In this document: piece after piece, positions 15,491 to 23,272 of the stretch | Position numbering within the stretch: the first letter of the stretch is position 1 | Layout of the letters: every line of letters starts with the position of its first letter | DNA from: Runella limosa DSM 17973 | Lineage (GTDB): Bacteria; Bacteroidota; Bacteroidia; Cytophagales; Spirosomataceae | DNA length: 64,000 nt | NCBI RefSeq assembly: GCF_000482465.1 | Contig: NZ_KI519420.1 | Coordinates: forward strand, 1,045,810 to 1,109,809 | Direction of reading: 5' to 3' | Program-made: the position numbers and the translations under genes | The notes under the pieces: generated by a model | What the model was told of the DNA's origin: nothing | The model's database searches: none | Seen by the model: only the letters and a program-made list of their open reading frames with translations

Positions 15491-17255
15491 AATATTCCGC
15501 CAAAGGCCCAAGGGCTAGGGCAGGGAAAAACGAAAGAGCGGCCACGATGAAAATGACGGCCAACACCATAAAACCAAAAGTGGCAGTGTCGGTTTGGAGC
15601 GTTCCTGATGACTCGGGAATGTACTTTTTGTTGGCCAAAATCCCTGCAATGGCTACTGGACCAATAATTGGTAAATAACGACTCAAGAGTAAGACAATGC
15701 CGCAAGTGATGTTCCAAAAAGGGTTATTGTCGGCAAGTCCTTCAAATCCTGAACCATTGTTGGCCGATGACGAGGTGTATTCGTACAGCATTTCGGAAAA
15801 CCCATGAAAAGTAGGGTTATTGAGCCAGCCTACGTTGGGGTCTTGAACAAAAACAAAGCTGGATAAAGCCGTGAAGGCCAAAATCAAAAATGTATGGAGC
15901 AAGGCCACCAACGTGGCTATTTTCATTTCCTTTGCTTCTATTTTTTTGCCCAAAAACTCAGGTGTACGCCCCACCATCAAGCCAGAAATGAAAACGGCAA
16001 TGATGATGAAAATGTAAAAGTTGAGGAAACCTACTCCCACGCCTCCGTAGAGGGCATTGATCATCATATCAAGCATTTGTAACGCGCCCGACAAGGGAGT
16101 CATGCTGTCGTGCATGGCATTGACCGACCCGTTGGAGGTAGCCGTGGTGGCCATTCCCCAAAACGCCGAAGCGGCCGCTCCAAATCGAACTTCTTTGCCT
16201 TCCATGCTTCCAAGTGATTGGTCAATTCCTAACCGTGATAGTGCAGGGTTTCCTTGCATTTCGGCGTAAATGGATGCGCCCGCCATTAATAGAAAGCCAA
16301 AAGTCATTACACCAAAAATCATCCAAGCCAATTTTTTGCGGTTGAGGTAGAAGCCTAACGCAAACACAAACGCAATGGGAATCAGTAGGATAAGAATGTT
16401 TTCGACGGCATTGGTTAAGTAATTGGGGTTCTCCAAAGGGTGTGCTGAGTTTACGCCAAACCAGCCACCGCCGTTGGTTCCCAGCTGCTTAATGGCAATC
16501 ATGGCCGCAGCGGGCCCGCGCGACACCTGTACCGAATCGCCTTGCATCGTGACAATGGAGGCTTTGCCTTCCCAGTTCATAGGAACACCATTGAACACAA
16601 GCAATAACGCCGACGCCAACGATAAGGGGAGTAAGATACGGGTGCAAGATTTGAGGAAATAGACGTAAAAGTTGCCTAACCCCTCCCCAGCCCTCCCCTG
16701 AAGGGAGGGAGTTTTTGAATAAGAATCAGTAGCAGCGTATTTGCTACTTCCCTCCCTACTGGGGAGGGATTGAGGGTGGGGTTTCATCGCTTTAAAAACA
16801 ATCGCTCCTGCGGCCATGCCTGTACCAGCAGTGACAAATTGCATAAACATCAACCCTGCCAGTTGCGAAAGATAAGTGACACCCGTTTCGCCTGAATAGT
16901 GCTGTAAATTACAGTTGACCAAAAACGAAACCGCAGTGTTAAAGGCTAAATGCGGGCTCATGGAAGGGTTCCCGTCGGGATTGAGTGGGAGCCAGCCTTG
17001 ATTCATCAGAATAAACATCATCCAGAAAAACCAGAGGAAGTTGATGGTCAGTAGCGCGATGAGGTGCTCTTGCCATGTCATCTCCTTTTTGGGGTTGATG
17101 CGACAAAGCTTGTAAATGCGGTCTTCGAGAGGGGCAAGAAAATCTAGCCACGTAGGTTGGCCAAGGTAAACTTTGGCGATATAGCGCCCCAGCGGAAGGG
17201 CCAAAAGGACGCTCAAACTAAAAATGAGGATGATACCGAGAATTTCGTACGACAT
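15477..17255 (-). CDS. kdpA: K+-transporting ATPase subunit A (channel-like)
   Basis: KdpA is the K+-binding, channel-like membrane subunit. From the ATG at 17255 (SYEILGIILIFSL) it has 592 aa, slightly longer than the usual 550-570. Selectivity-filter-like blocks are visible: SFLVNCNLQHYSGE, QLGTNGGGWFGVNSAHPLENP, GMATTATSNGSVNAMHDSMTPL and SSSANNGSGFEGL. The excess length comes from an in-frame insertion at about residues 157-194 made of two palindromic elements (PQSLPSREG...TPSLQGRAGEGLG). An open frame upstream of 17255 has no KdpA homology and overlaps kdpF. kdpF ends 10 bp before the start. Confidence 0.96.
   Translation of the reverse strand: MSYEILGIILIFSLSVLLALPLGRYIAKVYLGQPTWLDFLAPLEDRIYKLCRINPKKEMTWQEHLIALLTINFLWFFWMMFILMNQGWLPLNPDGNPSMSPHLAFNTAVSFLVNCNLQHYSGETGVTYLSQLAGLMFMQFVTAGTGMAAGAIVFKAMKPHPQSLPSREGSSKYAATDSYSKTPSLQGRAGEGLGNFYVYFLKSCTRILLPLSLASALLLVFNGVPMNWEGKASIVTMQGDSVQVSRGPAAAMIAIKQLGTNGGGWFGVNSAHPLENPNYLTNAVENILILLIPIAFVFALGFYLNRKKLAWMIFGVMTFGFLLMAGASIYAEMQGNPALSRLGIDQSLGSMEGKEVRFGAAASAFWGMATTATSNGSVNAMHDSMTPLSGALQMLDMMINALYGGVGVGFLNFYIFIIIAVFISGLMVGRTPEFLGKKIEAKEMKIATLVALLHTFLILAFTALSSFVFVQDPNVGWLNNPTFHGFSEMLYEYTSSSANNGSGFEGLADNNPFWNITCGIVLLLSRYLPIIGPVAIAGILANKKYIPESSGTLQTDTATFGFMVLAVIFIVAALSFFPALALGPLAEYFTLR
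16675..16784. repeat. paired coding palindromic elements in kdpA
   Basis: Two C/G-rich arms (from CCTAACCCCTCCCCAGCCC at 16675 and to GGGGAGGGATTGAGGGTGGG near 16780) face each other across about 45 bp. Each arm has an internal dyad (CCCTCCCCTGAAGGGAGGGA; CCCTCCCTACTGGGGAGGGA). Translated in frame as about 37 extra KdpA residues. Confidence 0.82.
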
Positions 17256-17265
17256 AGGAGTAAGA

Positions 17266-17346
17266 TTAAAATTTTTCGGGCTTGAGAAGGACGTACACGA
17301 GGTAGCCAAAGACAGCCAATGCAAGAATGAATAGTAGAGAAAACAT
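17266..17346 (-). CDS. kdpF: K+-transporting ATPase subunit F
   Basis: A 26-codon frame reads MFSLLFILALAVFGYLVYVL followed by LKPEKF. This is one hydrophobic helix ending in the family-typical LxKPEKF. KdpF stabilises the KdpABC complex in the membrane. It lies 10 bp before kdpA and about 50 bp after the sigma-54 promoter, the expected position as first gene of kdpFABC. Confidence 0.92.
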   Translation of the reverse strand: MFSLLFILALAVFGYLVYVLLKPEKF

Positions 17347-17396
17347 GTGTTTACCGTTTTGTGATTATCTGTCTCAGATACAGACAAAGCGATAGT

Positions 17397-17412
17397 TGCC
17401 AAAGCTATGCCA
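17397..17412 (-). promoter_or_regulatory. sigma-54 promoter of kdpFABC
   Basis: On the minus strand the sequence TGGCATAGCTTTGGCA fits the -24/-12 consensus TGGCAC-N5-TTGCW with the GG and GC pairs exactly 10 bases apart. Start of transcription would lie near 17386, about 40 bases before kdpF. The adjacent upstream gene encodes an NtrC-family sigma-54 activator. Confidence 0.75.
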
Positions 17413-17488
17413 CAGCGTTGAGTGATTATTTAAGTATTTGAAAATAAGGAGGTTGTGTTTTTGGCGGACGGGCGAATCGAAGTGTTTT

Positions 17489-17526
17489 CTTTTCAAAATG
17501 AAAAAGTCGTTTTTCATTTTGAAAAA
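17489..17526. promoter_or_regulatory. enhancer-like double dyad upstream of kdpFABC
   Basis: Two dyads of the form TTTCA-N3-TGAAA (17491-17503 and 17512-17524) lie 21 bp apart centre to centre, i.e. two helical turns, and together form one large inverted repeat. They are about 80-120 bp upstream of the -24 element, the usual place for NtrC-type activator binding sites. The alternative is a terminator for the regulator gene, which is transcribed in the same direction. Confidence 0.6.
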
Positions 17527-17576
17527 GGGGGCTTCTCTGTGAAGCAAAGCTTATGGAATAGTCATGTCGCCCTCTT

Positions 17577-17602
17577 TTAACCGCATGCCTTTAGGCTGGG
17601 GA
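17577..17602. repeat. short intergenic repeat, copy 1
   Basis: GCCTTTAGGCTGGGGAT here (within 17577-17602) also occurs at 19967-19992. Both copies are just outside a minus-strand 3' end and contain the small dyad GCCTttAGGC. Confidence 0.6.
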
Positions 17603-17620
17603 TGATTTCGGGTAGCATTT

Positions 17621-18955
17621 TCACAATTTATACTCCTCAATCTTTCGATAAAGCGTGGTAAGGCCGATACCTAGCAAGCGGGCGGCTTCGGGTTTTTGTT
17701 GTTGGGTATGCTGGAGAACGCGGCGAATGTGCTGTTTTTCGAGTTCCGCAAGGGGAACAATCCCCAGAACCGACGAATCATGGAGCCCTTGTATGTCGTA
17801 GGGCAGTTCTTGTGGAGTTAACTCCGCCTGAGGAGGTAATAAGATGATGGCGCGTTCAACGACGTTTTTTAATTCACGGATGTTGCCTTTCCACGAATGT
17901 TGCGCCAGTTTTTGAAGAAATTCAGAGGAAATGGAAGGAACTGAACGGTTCATTTTTTTTGCATACAACTGCACAAAATGAGCCACCAAAAGTGGAATAT
18001 CGCTCGGACGCTCACGAAGAGCGGGTAGCGTAATTTCGAATACCGATAACCGAAAGTATAAATCGAGTCGAAAGTGCTGTTGTTCCGCTTCTTGGCGTAA
18101 ATTACGGTTGGTGGCGGCAACGAAACGTACATTGACGTGCGTGGGTTTCGTATCGCCCACTTTATAAAACGAGTTCGTTTCGAGTAGGCGTAAAAGCTTG
18201 GCTTGTAAGTCGAGGCTCATTTCGCCGATTTCATCCAGAAATAACGTCCCTCCGTGGGCTTCTTCTAGCAGTCCTTTTTTGTCCTTCAAAGCACCCGTAA
18301 AGGCACCAGCACGGTGACCAAAAAGTTCGCTTTCTAAGATTTCGCGACTAAATGCGCTGCAATTGAGCGCCACAAAAGGTTTGTCTCGTCGAGGACTTTC
18401 GTGGTGAATGGCTTGGGCAAACACTTCTTTGCCCGTTCCTGTTTCTCCCAAAAGTAGAACCGTTGTGTCGGTTTGAGCTACTTTTTGAGCGAGTAAAATG
18501 GCTTGTTGTAGTACCGCCGACGTTCCGATAATGCGTTCAAAACCTACTTTTTGGCGTACCTTCTCCTCAAGGCGCTTTACTTTTTGTTGAAGTTCGGCTT
18601 TTTCGACGGCCCGAGCCACCAAGGGGACGATTCGGTCGTTGTCATCGCCTTTAGTAAGGTAGTCAAACGCTCCATTTTTGACGGCTTGTACCCCGTCAGC
18701 AATCGTGCCGTAAGCCGTCAGAAGAATAAACTCGACCAGTGGGAACGCTGCTTTTAACTGTTTGGTGAGCTCTACGCCGTGGGCATCAGGAAGTTTGACG
18801 TCGCATACAACTACTTGAATGTCTTGTTTTTCAAGTAGTTGTATGGCTGATTTGGCATCGCCTGCCTCACTTACGTGGTATCCTTCCAACTCCAAAATGC
18901 GCTTGAGCAAGCCACGGAGTTTAATTTCGTCGTCGATAAGGAGTAAGTTGGGCAT
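17621..18955 (-). CDS. NtrC-family sigma-54-dependent response regulator, probable Kdp regulator
   Basis: In order: receiver domain with acidic pocket at residues 8-9 and phospho-acceptor Asp52 (VVCDVKLPD); AAA+ domain with Walker A GETGTGKE, the sigma-54 contact loop GAFTGA and GGTLFLDEIGE; and a Fis-type helix-turn-helix at the C-terminus (PEAARLLGIGLTTLYRKI). All elements for activating sigma-54 RNA polymerase are intact. It is directly upstream of the kdp operon in the same direction, next to a sigma-54 promoter. It therefore likely takes the place of the OmpR-type KdpE known from Proteobacteria. Confidence 0.93.
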   Translation of the reverse strand: MPNLLLIDDEIKLRGLLKRILELEGYHVSEAGDAKSAIQLLEKQDIQVVVCDVKLPDAHGVELTKQLKAAFPLVEFILLTAYGTIADGVQAVKNGAFDYLTKGDDNDRIVPLVARAVEKAELQQKVKRLEEKVRQKVGFERIIGTSAVLQQAILLAQKVAQTDTTVLLLGETGTGKEVFAQAIHHESPRRDKPFVALNCSAFSREILESELFGHRAGAFTGALKDKKGLLEEAHGGTLFLDEIGEMSLDLQAKLLRLLETNSFYKVGDTKPTHVNVRFVAATNRNLRQEAEQQHFRLDLYFRLSVFEITLPALRERPSDIPLLVAHFVQLYAKKMNRSVPSISSEFLQKLAQHSWKGNIRELKNVVERAIILLPPQAELTPQELPYDIQGLHDSSVLGIVPLAELEKQHIRRVLQHTQQQKPEAARLLGIGLTTLYRKIEEYKL

Positions 18956-19033
18956 GGGTTTTTGTCACGCTGTAAGCGTCTATTTGTGGGTACATTAAAT
19001 AGGCTTTTAGATGCCAACGGCTTGACAAATGCC

Positions 19034-19909
19034 TTATTTACCTTCATATTCCGCCAACGTTTCGCGCAAAAACTTCAAGAAAGGAGCCGAAAACTCCTTA
19101 CGCTTGAGCGCAAATTTGACGGTAGTTTTTAAGAAATCAAGTTTATTGCCAATATCGTGGCGTTCGCCTTCGATGCGGTGCGCGTAGATATTTTCCCGAC
19201 GTAGCAAGAGTTGGAAGGAGTCGGTCAACTGGATTTCTCCGCCTTTCCCTTTTTCTGTTTTCTCGATAGCCGTAAAAATTTCGGGCGAAAGAATATAACG
19301 ACCTGCAATCGCAAGATTAGAAGGCGCAGACTCAATCGAAGGCTTTTCGATGAGGCTATCAAGTTTCATGATGGTTTCGCTCAAAGCTTCTCCACCCACA
19401 ATGCCATAACGGTTTACTTTCTCACGCGGAACCGTTTCGACGGCAATCACTGTGCTTTGGTATTGCTCGTAGGTGTCGATGAGTTGTTGCGTTACAGGAA
19501 TCACGGAATCCATGATGGTATCGCCCAGAAGTACGGCAAAAGGTTCGTTTCCTACGTGTTGTTTGGCGTAATAGATGGCATCACCCAATCCATTGGTTTC
19601 CCTTTGGCGAACGTAGTGGATATTGGCCATGTCCGAAAGACGGCGCATTTCGTTCCAAAGCAATTCGTCTTGTTTTTCTTCGAGTTTTGCTTCCAATTCC
19701 ACATTACGGTCGAAATGGTCTTCGATGGCGCGTTTTCCACGGCCAGTAATAATAAGAATATCCTCAATTCCCGAATCCACCGCTTCTTGTACTACGTATT
19801 GAATCGTAGGGGTATCGATGATAGGAAGCATTTCCTTGGGTTGAGACTTAGTTGCAGGTAAAAATCGAGTACCTAAACCTGCGGCGGGTATAACGGCTTT
19901 ACGAATCAT
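19034..19909 (-). CDS. galU: UTP-glucose-1-phosphate uridylyltransferase
   Basis: The 291-aa protein has the nucleotidyltransferase signature AAGLGTRFLPATKSQPKEML at residues 9-28, with the sugar-binding blocks GDAIYYAKQHVGNEPFAVLLGD and IEKPSIESAPSNLAIAGRYI. It makes UDP-glucose from UTP and glucose-1-phosphate for envelope polysaccharides and glycosylation. Length is normal. It lies alone, 78 bp before the start side of the sigma-54 regulator gene; cotranscription with kdp is possible but not indicated. Confidence 0.95.
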   Translation of the reverse strand: MIRKAVIPAAGLGTRFLPATKSQPKEMLPIIDTPTIQYVVQEAVDSGIEDILIITGRGKRAIEDHFDRNVELEAKLEEKQDELLWNEMRRLSDMANIHYVRQRETNGLGDAIYYAKQHVGNEPFAVLLGDTIMDSVIPVTQQLIDTYEQYQSTVIAVETVPREKVNRYGIVGGEALSETIMKLDSLIEKPSIESAPSNLAIAGRYILSPEIFTAIEKTEKGKGGEIQLTDSFQLLLRRENIYAHRIEGERHDIGNKLDFLKTTVKFALKRKEFSAPFLKFLRETLAEYEGK

Positions 19910-20126
19910 TGTGGGGATTAAAAAATAGAACGTATGATTTTGCTTCTGACAAAATTGTATCTTTTTAACCCCAAGCCTTTAGGCTGGGGATAAAAAGATA
20001 TAACCATTTTGTGGCTTTAGCCTTGATATTTTCTTATATAATATACCAAAAATTCAGGGCTAAAGCCGAATCCACTTAATTTATTTTGTGCCACGCCTTA
20101 AAGGACGTGGTTATTAAAATTAACAC
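19910..20126. repeat. repeat-rich intergenic region
   Basis: Holds three small palindromic units: GCCTTTAGGCTGGGG (copy 2 of the element near 17585), a CTTTAGCC / GGCTAAAG pair (20016 region and 20062 region) around an AT-rich loop, and CCACGCCTTAAAGGACGTGG near 20092-20111. They resemble REP-type intergenic repeats and may act as terminators for the peptidase gene. Confidence 0.55.
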
Positions 20127-21611
20127 TTATTTCCCATACAACGCTTTTGCGGCAGGTTCGTATTTGTCGCCTGAAATCCAGTACGGTTTTTCTGATTTGT
20201 TGCCAATGAGACGCGCCGTATAGGCAAACGATTGGCAGAATTTGAGCAAATAATCAAAATCGACCGAGTCGGGGTTGTCGGCAGCTTGGTGGTAATACTT
20301 GGCAATTTCGCCGTCGAAGCTCTTAAAACCAGGGGCAAAATCAGGAGCAGGAATACCTTTAGCCGCTAAACTAACGTTGTCTGAGCGGTCAAATAGCCCT
20401 TGCTCGGGCGATGGGTCTCCAAAAACACCTAATCCAAATGCCTTACAACCCGCTTCGATTTCGGCTTTGCAGTTGGTGCGGTCAAGTCCAATGACGGATA
20501 CAAGCGTTTTGTCGGCGTAGCCCGCACCGTCGCTGTTGAGGTTAAAAACGCATTGATTGAGTGGAACAAGTGGATGATCAGCGTAGTATTTACTGCCCAG
20601 CAAACCCACTTCTTCGCCCGTGTAGGCAATCAACAAAATAGAACGTTTGGTAGGCTTGAGCGAGAGAGTTTTGGCCGCCGTAAGCATAGCTACCGTTCCG
20701 AAGGCGTTATCGCGCGCACCGTTGAAAATACTGTCGGCAGCGGTATAAGTATTCCCTCCTTTTTTGCCCATTCCGACGTGGTCGAAGTGCGCGGTTACGA
20801 CCACATATTCGTTTTTAAGGACAGGGTCAGTACCCTCAATTACGCCTACTACATTGTGCGATTTGACGGAGGTTTGTTCACGTCCAGTCGTTTTGAAGGT
20901 AGCTTGAGTAGCGCCACTTTTAAACAAATCGGCATATTTTTTCTGTTGTCCATTGACCCACACGTGCGCCACAGCGTCGCCTAAGCCATTGTCAAGGCTG
21001 GTTTTTTCACCCCCAAAATAGCGAGAAGCAAACGACCACGGGATTTGTGCCGTAAACAACTCAATCAACAATGCAGCTCCTTTTTGCGTCGCTAGTTTTC
21101 GTTTTTCGTTGGAAGCCGTAAAAAGTTCTTGGGGTGTTTTTGAGTCGGGCGTTCCAATCTGAGCCACCACAATTTTGCCTTTTACGTCGGTTTTATAGTC
21201 GTCGGCTAGGCCATAGCCTACAAAAACAATGTCGGCGGTGAGGTTAGCAGGGGCACTTCCCAAAATCACAAATTCTTTGTTGACCCGTAAGGTGTCGTTG
21301 TTGGCAATGAGGACGCCCTCTTTCGCTGATTTCTGAATGGCAAAAGGAACCGACTGTAAATAATCGGTTTGGCCAGGAGCGGGTTTGATGCCTAAAACGC
21401 GAAATTGCTCGGCGATGTAGCGCGATGCTACCAAATTGCCCTGTTCGCCCGTTCGGCGGCCTTGTAGTTCGTCAGAAGCTAAAAAACGCATGTGCATTTC
21501 AACTTCCGCCCGAGGATATTGGGTTTCGGGTAACTTTTTTGGGGCTTGTGCTATCGCGAATTGCGACGCCAAGGCAAACAAAATGGCTGTGCTTTTACTA
21601 CTAAAACGCAT
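20127..21611 (-). CDS. secreted M28-family zinc aminopeptidase
   Basis: The 494-aa protein starts with a signal peptide (about 1-21, cleavage near AIAQA). A PA-type insert is likely in the first half. The catalytic domain shows the two-zinc set of M28 enzymes: TAHFDHVG (His/Asp), NGARDNAFG (bridging Asp), AYTGEEVGLLGS (Glu pair), a later Asp (NLNSDGAGY) and a C-terminal YHQAADNPD His. It should release N-terminal residues from peptides in the periplasm or outside. It stands alone between repeat-rich DNA and a HigA gene. Confidence 0.9.
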   Translation of the reverse strand: MRFSSKSTAILFALASQFAIAQAPKKLPETQYPRAEVEMHMRFLASDELQGRRTGEQGNLVASRYIAEQFRVLGIKPAPGQTDYLQSVPFAIQKSAKEGVLIANNDTLRVNKEFVILGSAPANLTADIVFVGYGLADDYKTDVKGKIVVAQIGTPDSKTPQELFTASNEKRKLATQKGAALLIELFTAQIPWSFASRYFGGEKTSLDNGLGDAVAHVWVNGQQKKYADLFKSGATQATFKTTGREQTSVKSHNVVGVIEGTDPVLKNEYVVVTAHFDHVGMGKKGGNTYTAADSIFNGARDNAFGTVAMLTAAKTLSLKPTKRSILLIAYTGEEVGLLGSKYYADHPLVPLNQCVFNLNSDGAGYADKTLVSVIGLDRTNCKAEIEAGCKAFGLGVFGDPSPEQGLFDRSDNVSLAAKGIPAPDFAPGFKSFDGEIAKYYHQAADNPDSVDFDYLLKFCQSFAYTARLIGNKSEKPYWISGDKYEPAAKALYGK

Positions 21612-21664
21612 AAAAATGTATGTTGATGATTGGTTTATGTTTGGATGTTTAGGAGGAAGAATAA

Positions 21665-22060
21665 TTAGTAAGCTAAAAGTATTTCGGCAGGAATACCCAA
21701 GTGCTTGTGGATTTGTTTTATCATTTTAAGGGTAAGGTTTCTCTTTTTGTTTAGGACTTCCGATACCCTGTTTTCTCCTCCGAAGTAAGGCGCTACTTCT
21801 TTTTGAGTTAGTTGAAGTTGTTCAATACGCTCTTTGATGGCTTCGATGGGGTCAGGCTTAGGAATAGGATAGTGCTTTTTCTCGTATTCACTGGCCAGAA
21901 TGGTTATAGCTTCCAAAATATCTAGTGCTTTTTGGCGCTCAACTTCATCTTGGATAAGGTCGGCATCAATCAATTCATCAATAATTGCCGAGGCATTGGC
22001 AAACTGTTCTTCGTTTGTAATGGGCTCAATTTTTATTGTTGATATGTCTAGTTTAGCCAT
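21665..22060 (-). CDS. HigA-type antitoxin with helix-turn-helix
   Basis: The 131-aa protein has an N-terminal acidic region typical of the COG5499 HigA group (ITNEEQFANASAIIDELIDA) and a C-terminal helix-turn-helix (QLTQKEVAPYFGGENRVSEVLNKKR). Such antitoxins neutralise a HigB mRNA interferase and repress their own operon. Upstream, in the correct place and direction for higB, only a 5'-truncated toxin gene remains. The antitoxin may thus be an orphan, kept as a neutraliser of related toxins or as a regulator. Confidence 0.88.
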   Translation of the reverse strand: MAKLDISTIKIEPITNEEQFANASAIIDELIDADLIQDEVERQKALDILEAITILASEYEKKHYPIPKPDPIEAIKERIEQLQLTQKEVAPYFGGENRVSEVLNKKRNLTLKMIKQIHKHLGIPAEILLAY

Positions 22061-22074
22061 GATTTTTAGAAATG

Positions 22075-22215
22075 TTAGATATGGGCAATATCTTTAATGT
22101 TATCGTACTCTTTGTGTGTCCCGATAAACCTTACAAAAACCAGCTTTTTCTCATACTCGAACTTCGCAATCAGTCGGTATTTATTACGGGCAATGTTAAA
22201 AACAATGGGAAGTTA
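22075..22215 (-). pseudogene. 5'-truncated HigB toxin gene
   Basis: On the minus strand this stretch reads IVFNIARNKYRLIAKFEYE...KKLVFVRFIGTHKEYDNI, followed by KDIAHI and a stop. It is a clear match to the C-terminal half of HigB toxins (R..FNI..N.YRL......FI.THKEYD). The N-terminal half is missing: the match stops about where the homoserine kinase gene ends. Conserved catalytic residues of the N-terminal part are therefore lost. It lies 14 bp upstream of the antitoxin start. Confidence 0.85.
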
Positions 22216-22221
22216 GAAAAG

Positions 22222-23157
22222 TTATGCACTTTCCAAAATCTTTGGCCCGTCTTGGTTGATTTGAGAAACGTAGCTTTTGGTAGTGATACCGACACTTCCG
22301 AACGCTTCACTCATGGCTTTGGCAACACGGTCGGCGGTTTCGCGGCCACGGCTCAAAGCAAACATCGAAGGCCCCGCTCCCGAAATACTGCAACCCAAAG
22401 CGCCGTTGTCGAGGGCAGCTTGTTTTACGTGGTCAAATTCAGGAATGAGAATCGAGCGTACGGGTTCGATAATCACATCTACCATAGAGCGACTCACCAG
22501 CTCATAGTCTTCTTGCATCAGCCCTGCAATCAAACCCGCTACGTTGCCCATTTGAGAAATGGTATTTTTGAGCGAAACCTCGTTGCGGAGAATGTAACGC
22601 GCGTCTTTGGTGTTGACTTCCACGTCGGGGTGAACGAGCGTGCAGTATAGTTCATCGGGAACTTTCACCTTAAATACGTCGAGAGGCGTATAACTGCGGA
22701 TGACGACAAAGCCGCCTAACAGCGAAGGCCCCACATTGTCGGCGTGGGCAGCTCCGCAGGCAATTCGCTCACCTTCCATTGCAAACGGTAGCAACTCTTG
22801 GCGGGAAAGGGGGCTTCCCAATAGTTCATTGATGGCAAATACCCCAACTACTGAACTCGCTGAACTTGAGCCCATTCCGCTCCCCAATGGCATATTTTTG
22901 TGTAAAACTACTTCTACGCCTTGGTTAGATCCGATGTGTTGTAAAAACTTGAGCATGACCACCGTCACGGCGTTACGTTCGGGATTGCGGGGGAGGCGGC
23001 CGTTGTCGCCGATAATATCTTTGATAACCACTCCTGGTTCGTCGCGTTTGCGAAGTTCGACGATGTCGCCAGGTTGGTCGAGGGCAAATCCAAAAATATC
23101 AAACCCGCAGGCTACGTTGGCAACAGTAGCAGGGGCAAAAGCTTTAATGTAATCCAT
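22222..23157 (-). CDS. thrB: homoserine kinase
   Basis: The 311-aa GHMP kinase has the ATP-binding motif PLGSGMGSSSASS at residues 90-102 and the family start APATVANVACGFDIFGFAL. It phosphorylates homoserine in threonine synthesis. Length is normal for ThrB. The usual neighbours thrA and thrC are not in the window. Its 3' end adjoins the broken higB remnant, so the deletion that removed the toxin 5' end had its border within a few bases of this stop codon. Confidence 0.95.
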   Translation of the reverse strand: MDYIKAFAPATVANVACGFDIFGFALDQPGDIVELRKRDEPGVVIKDIIGDNGRLPRNPERNAVTVVMLKFLQHIGSNQGVEVVLHKNMPLGSGMGSSSASSVVGVFAINELLGSPLSRQELLPFAMEGERIACGAAHADNVGPSLLGGFVVIRSYTPLDVFKVKVPDELYCTLVHPDVEVNTKDARYILRNEVSLKNTISQMGNVAGLIAGLMQEDYELVSRSMVDVIIEPVRSILIPEFDHVKQAALDNGALGCSISGAGPSMFALSRGRETADRVAKAMSEAFGSVGITTKSYVSQINQDGPKILESA

Positions 23158-23211
23158 GTGTCAATCAGATGATAAGGCGGAGTGATAATTTGACAAAAGT
23201 ACATAAAAACC

Positions 23212-23242
23212 TAAAAAAACAGCACGACTTCAAAAGCCGTGC
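23212..23242 (-). terminator. terminator of the sigma factor / surface protein operon
   Basis: Reading the minus strand, GCACGGCTT (23242-23234) pairs with AAGTCGTGC (23230-23222) with one mismatch and is followed by a T-run (23219-23213). It lies 30 bp after the stop of the last surface protein gene. Confidence 0.8.
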
Positions 23243-23272
23243 CGTGAGGAGTAAAAGAGAGTAAAATGTTAA

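Noticed and set aside
17256-17402. N-terminal extension of KdpA by 49 codons.
   Set aside because: No KdpA family match, and the stretch overlaps kdpF in another frame; the ATG at 17255 gives the standard start.
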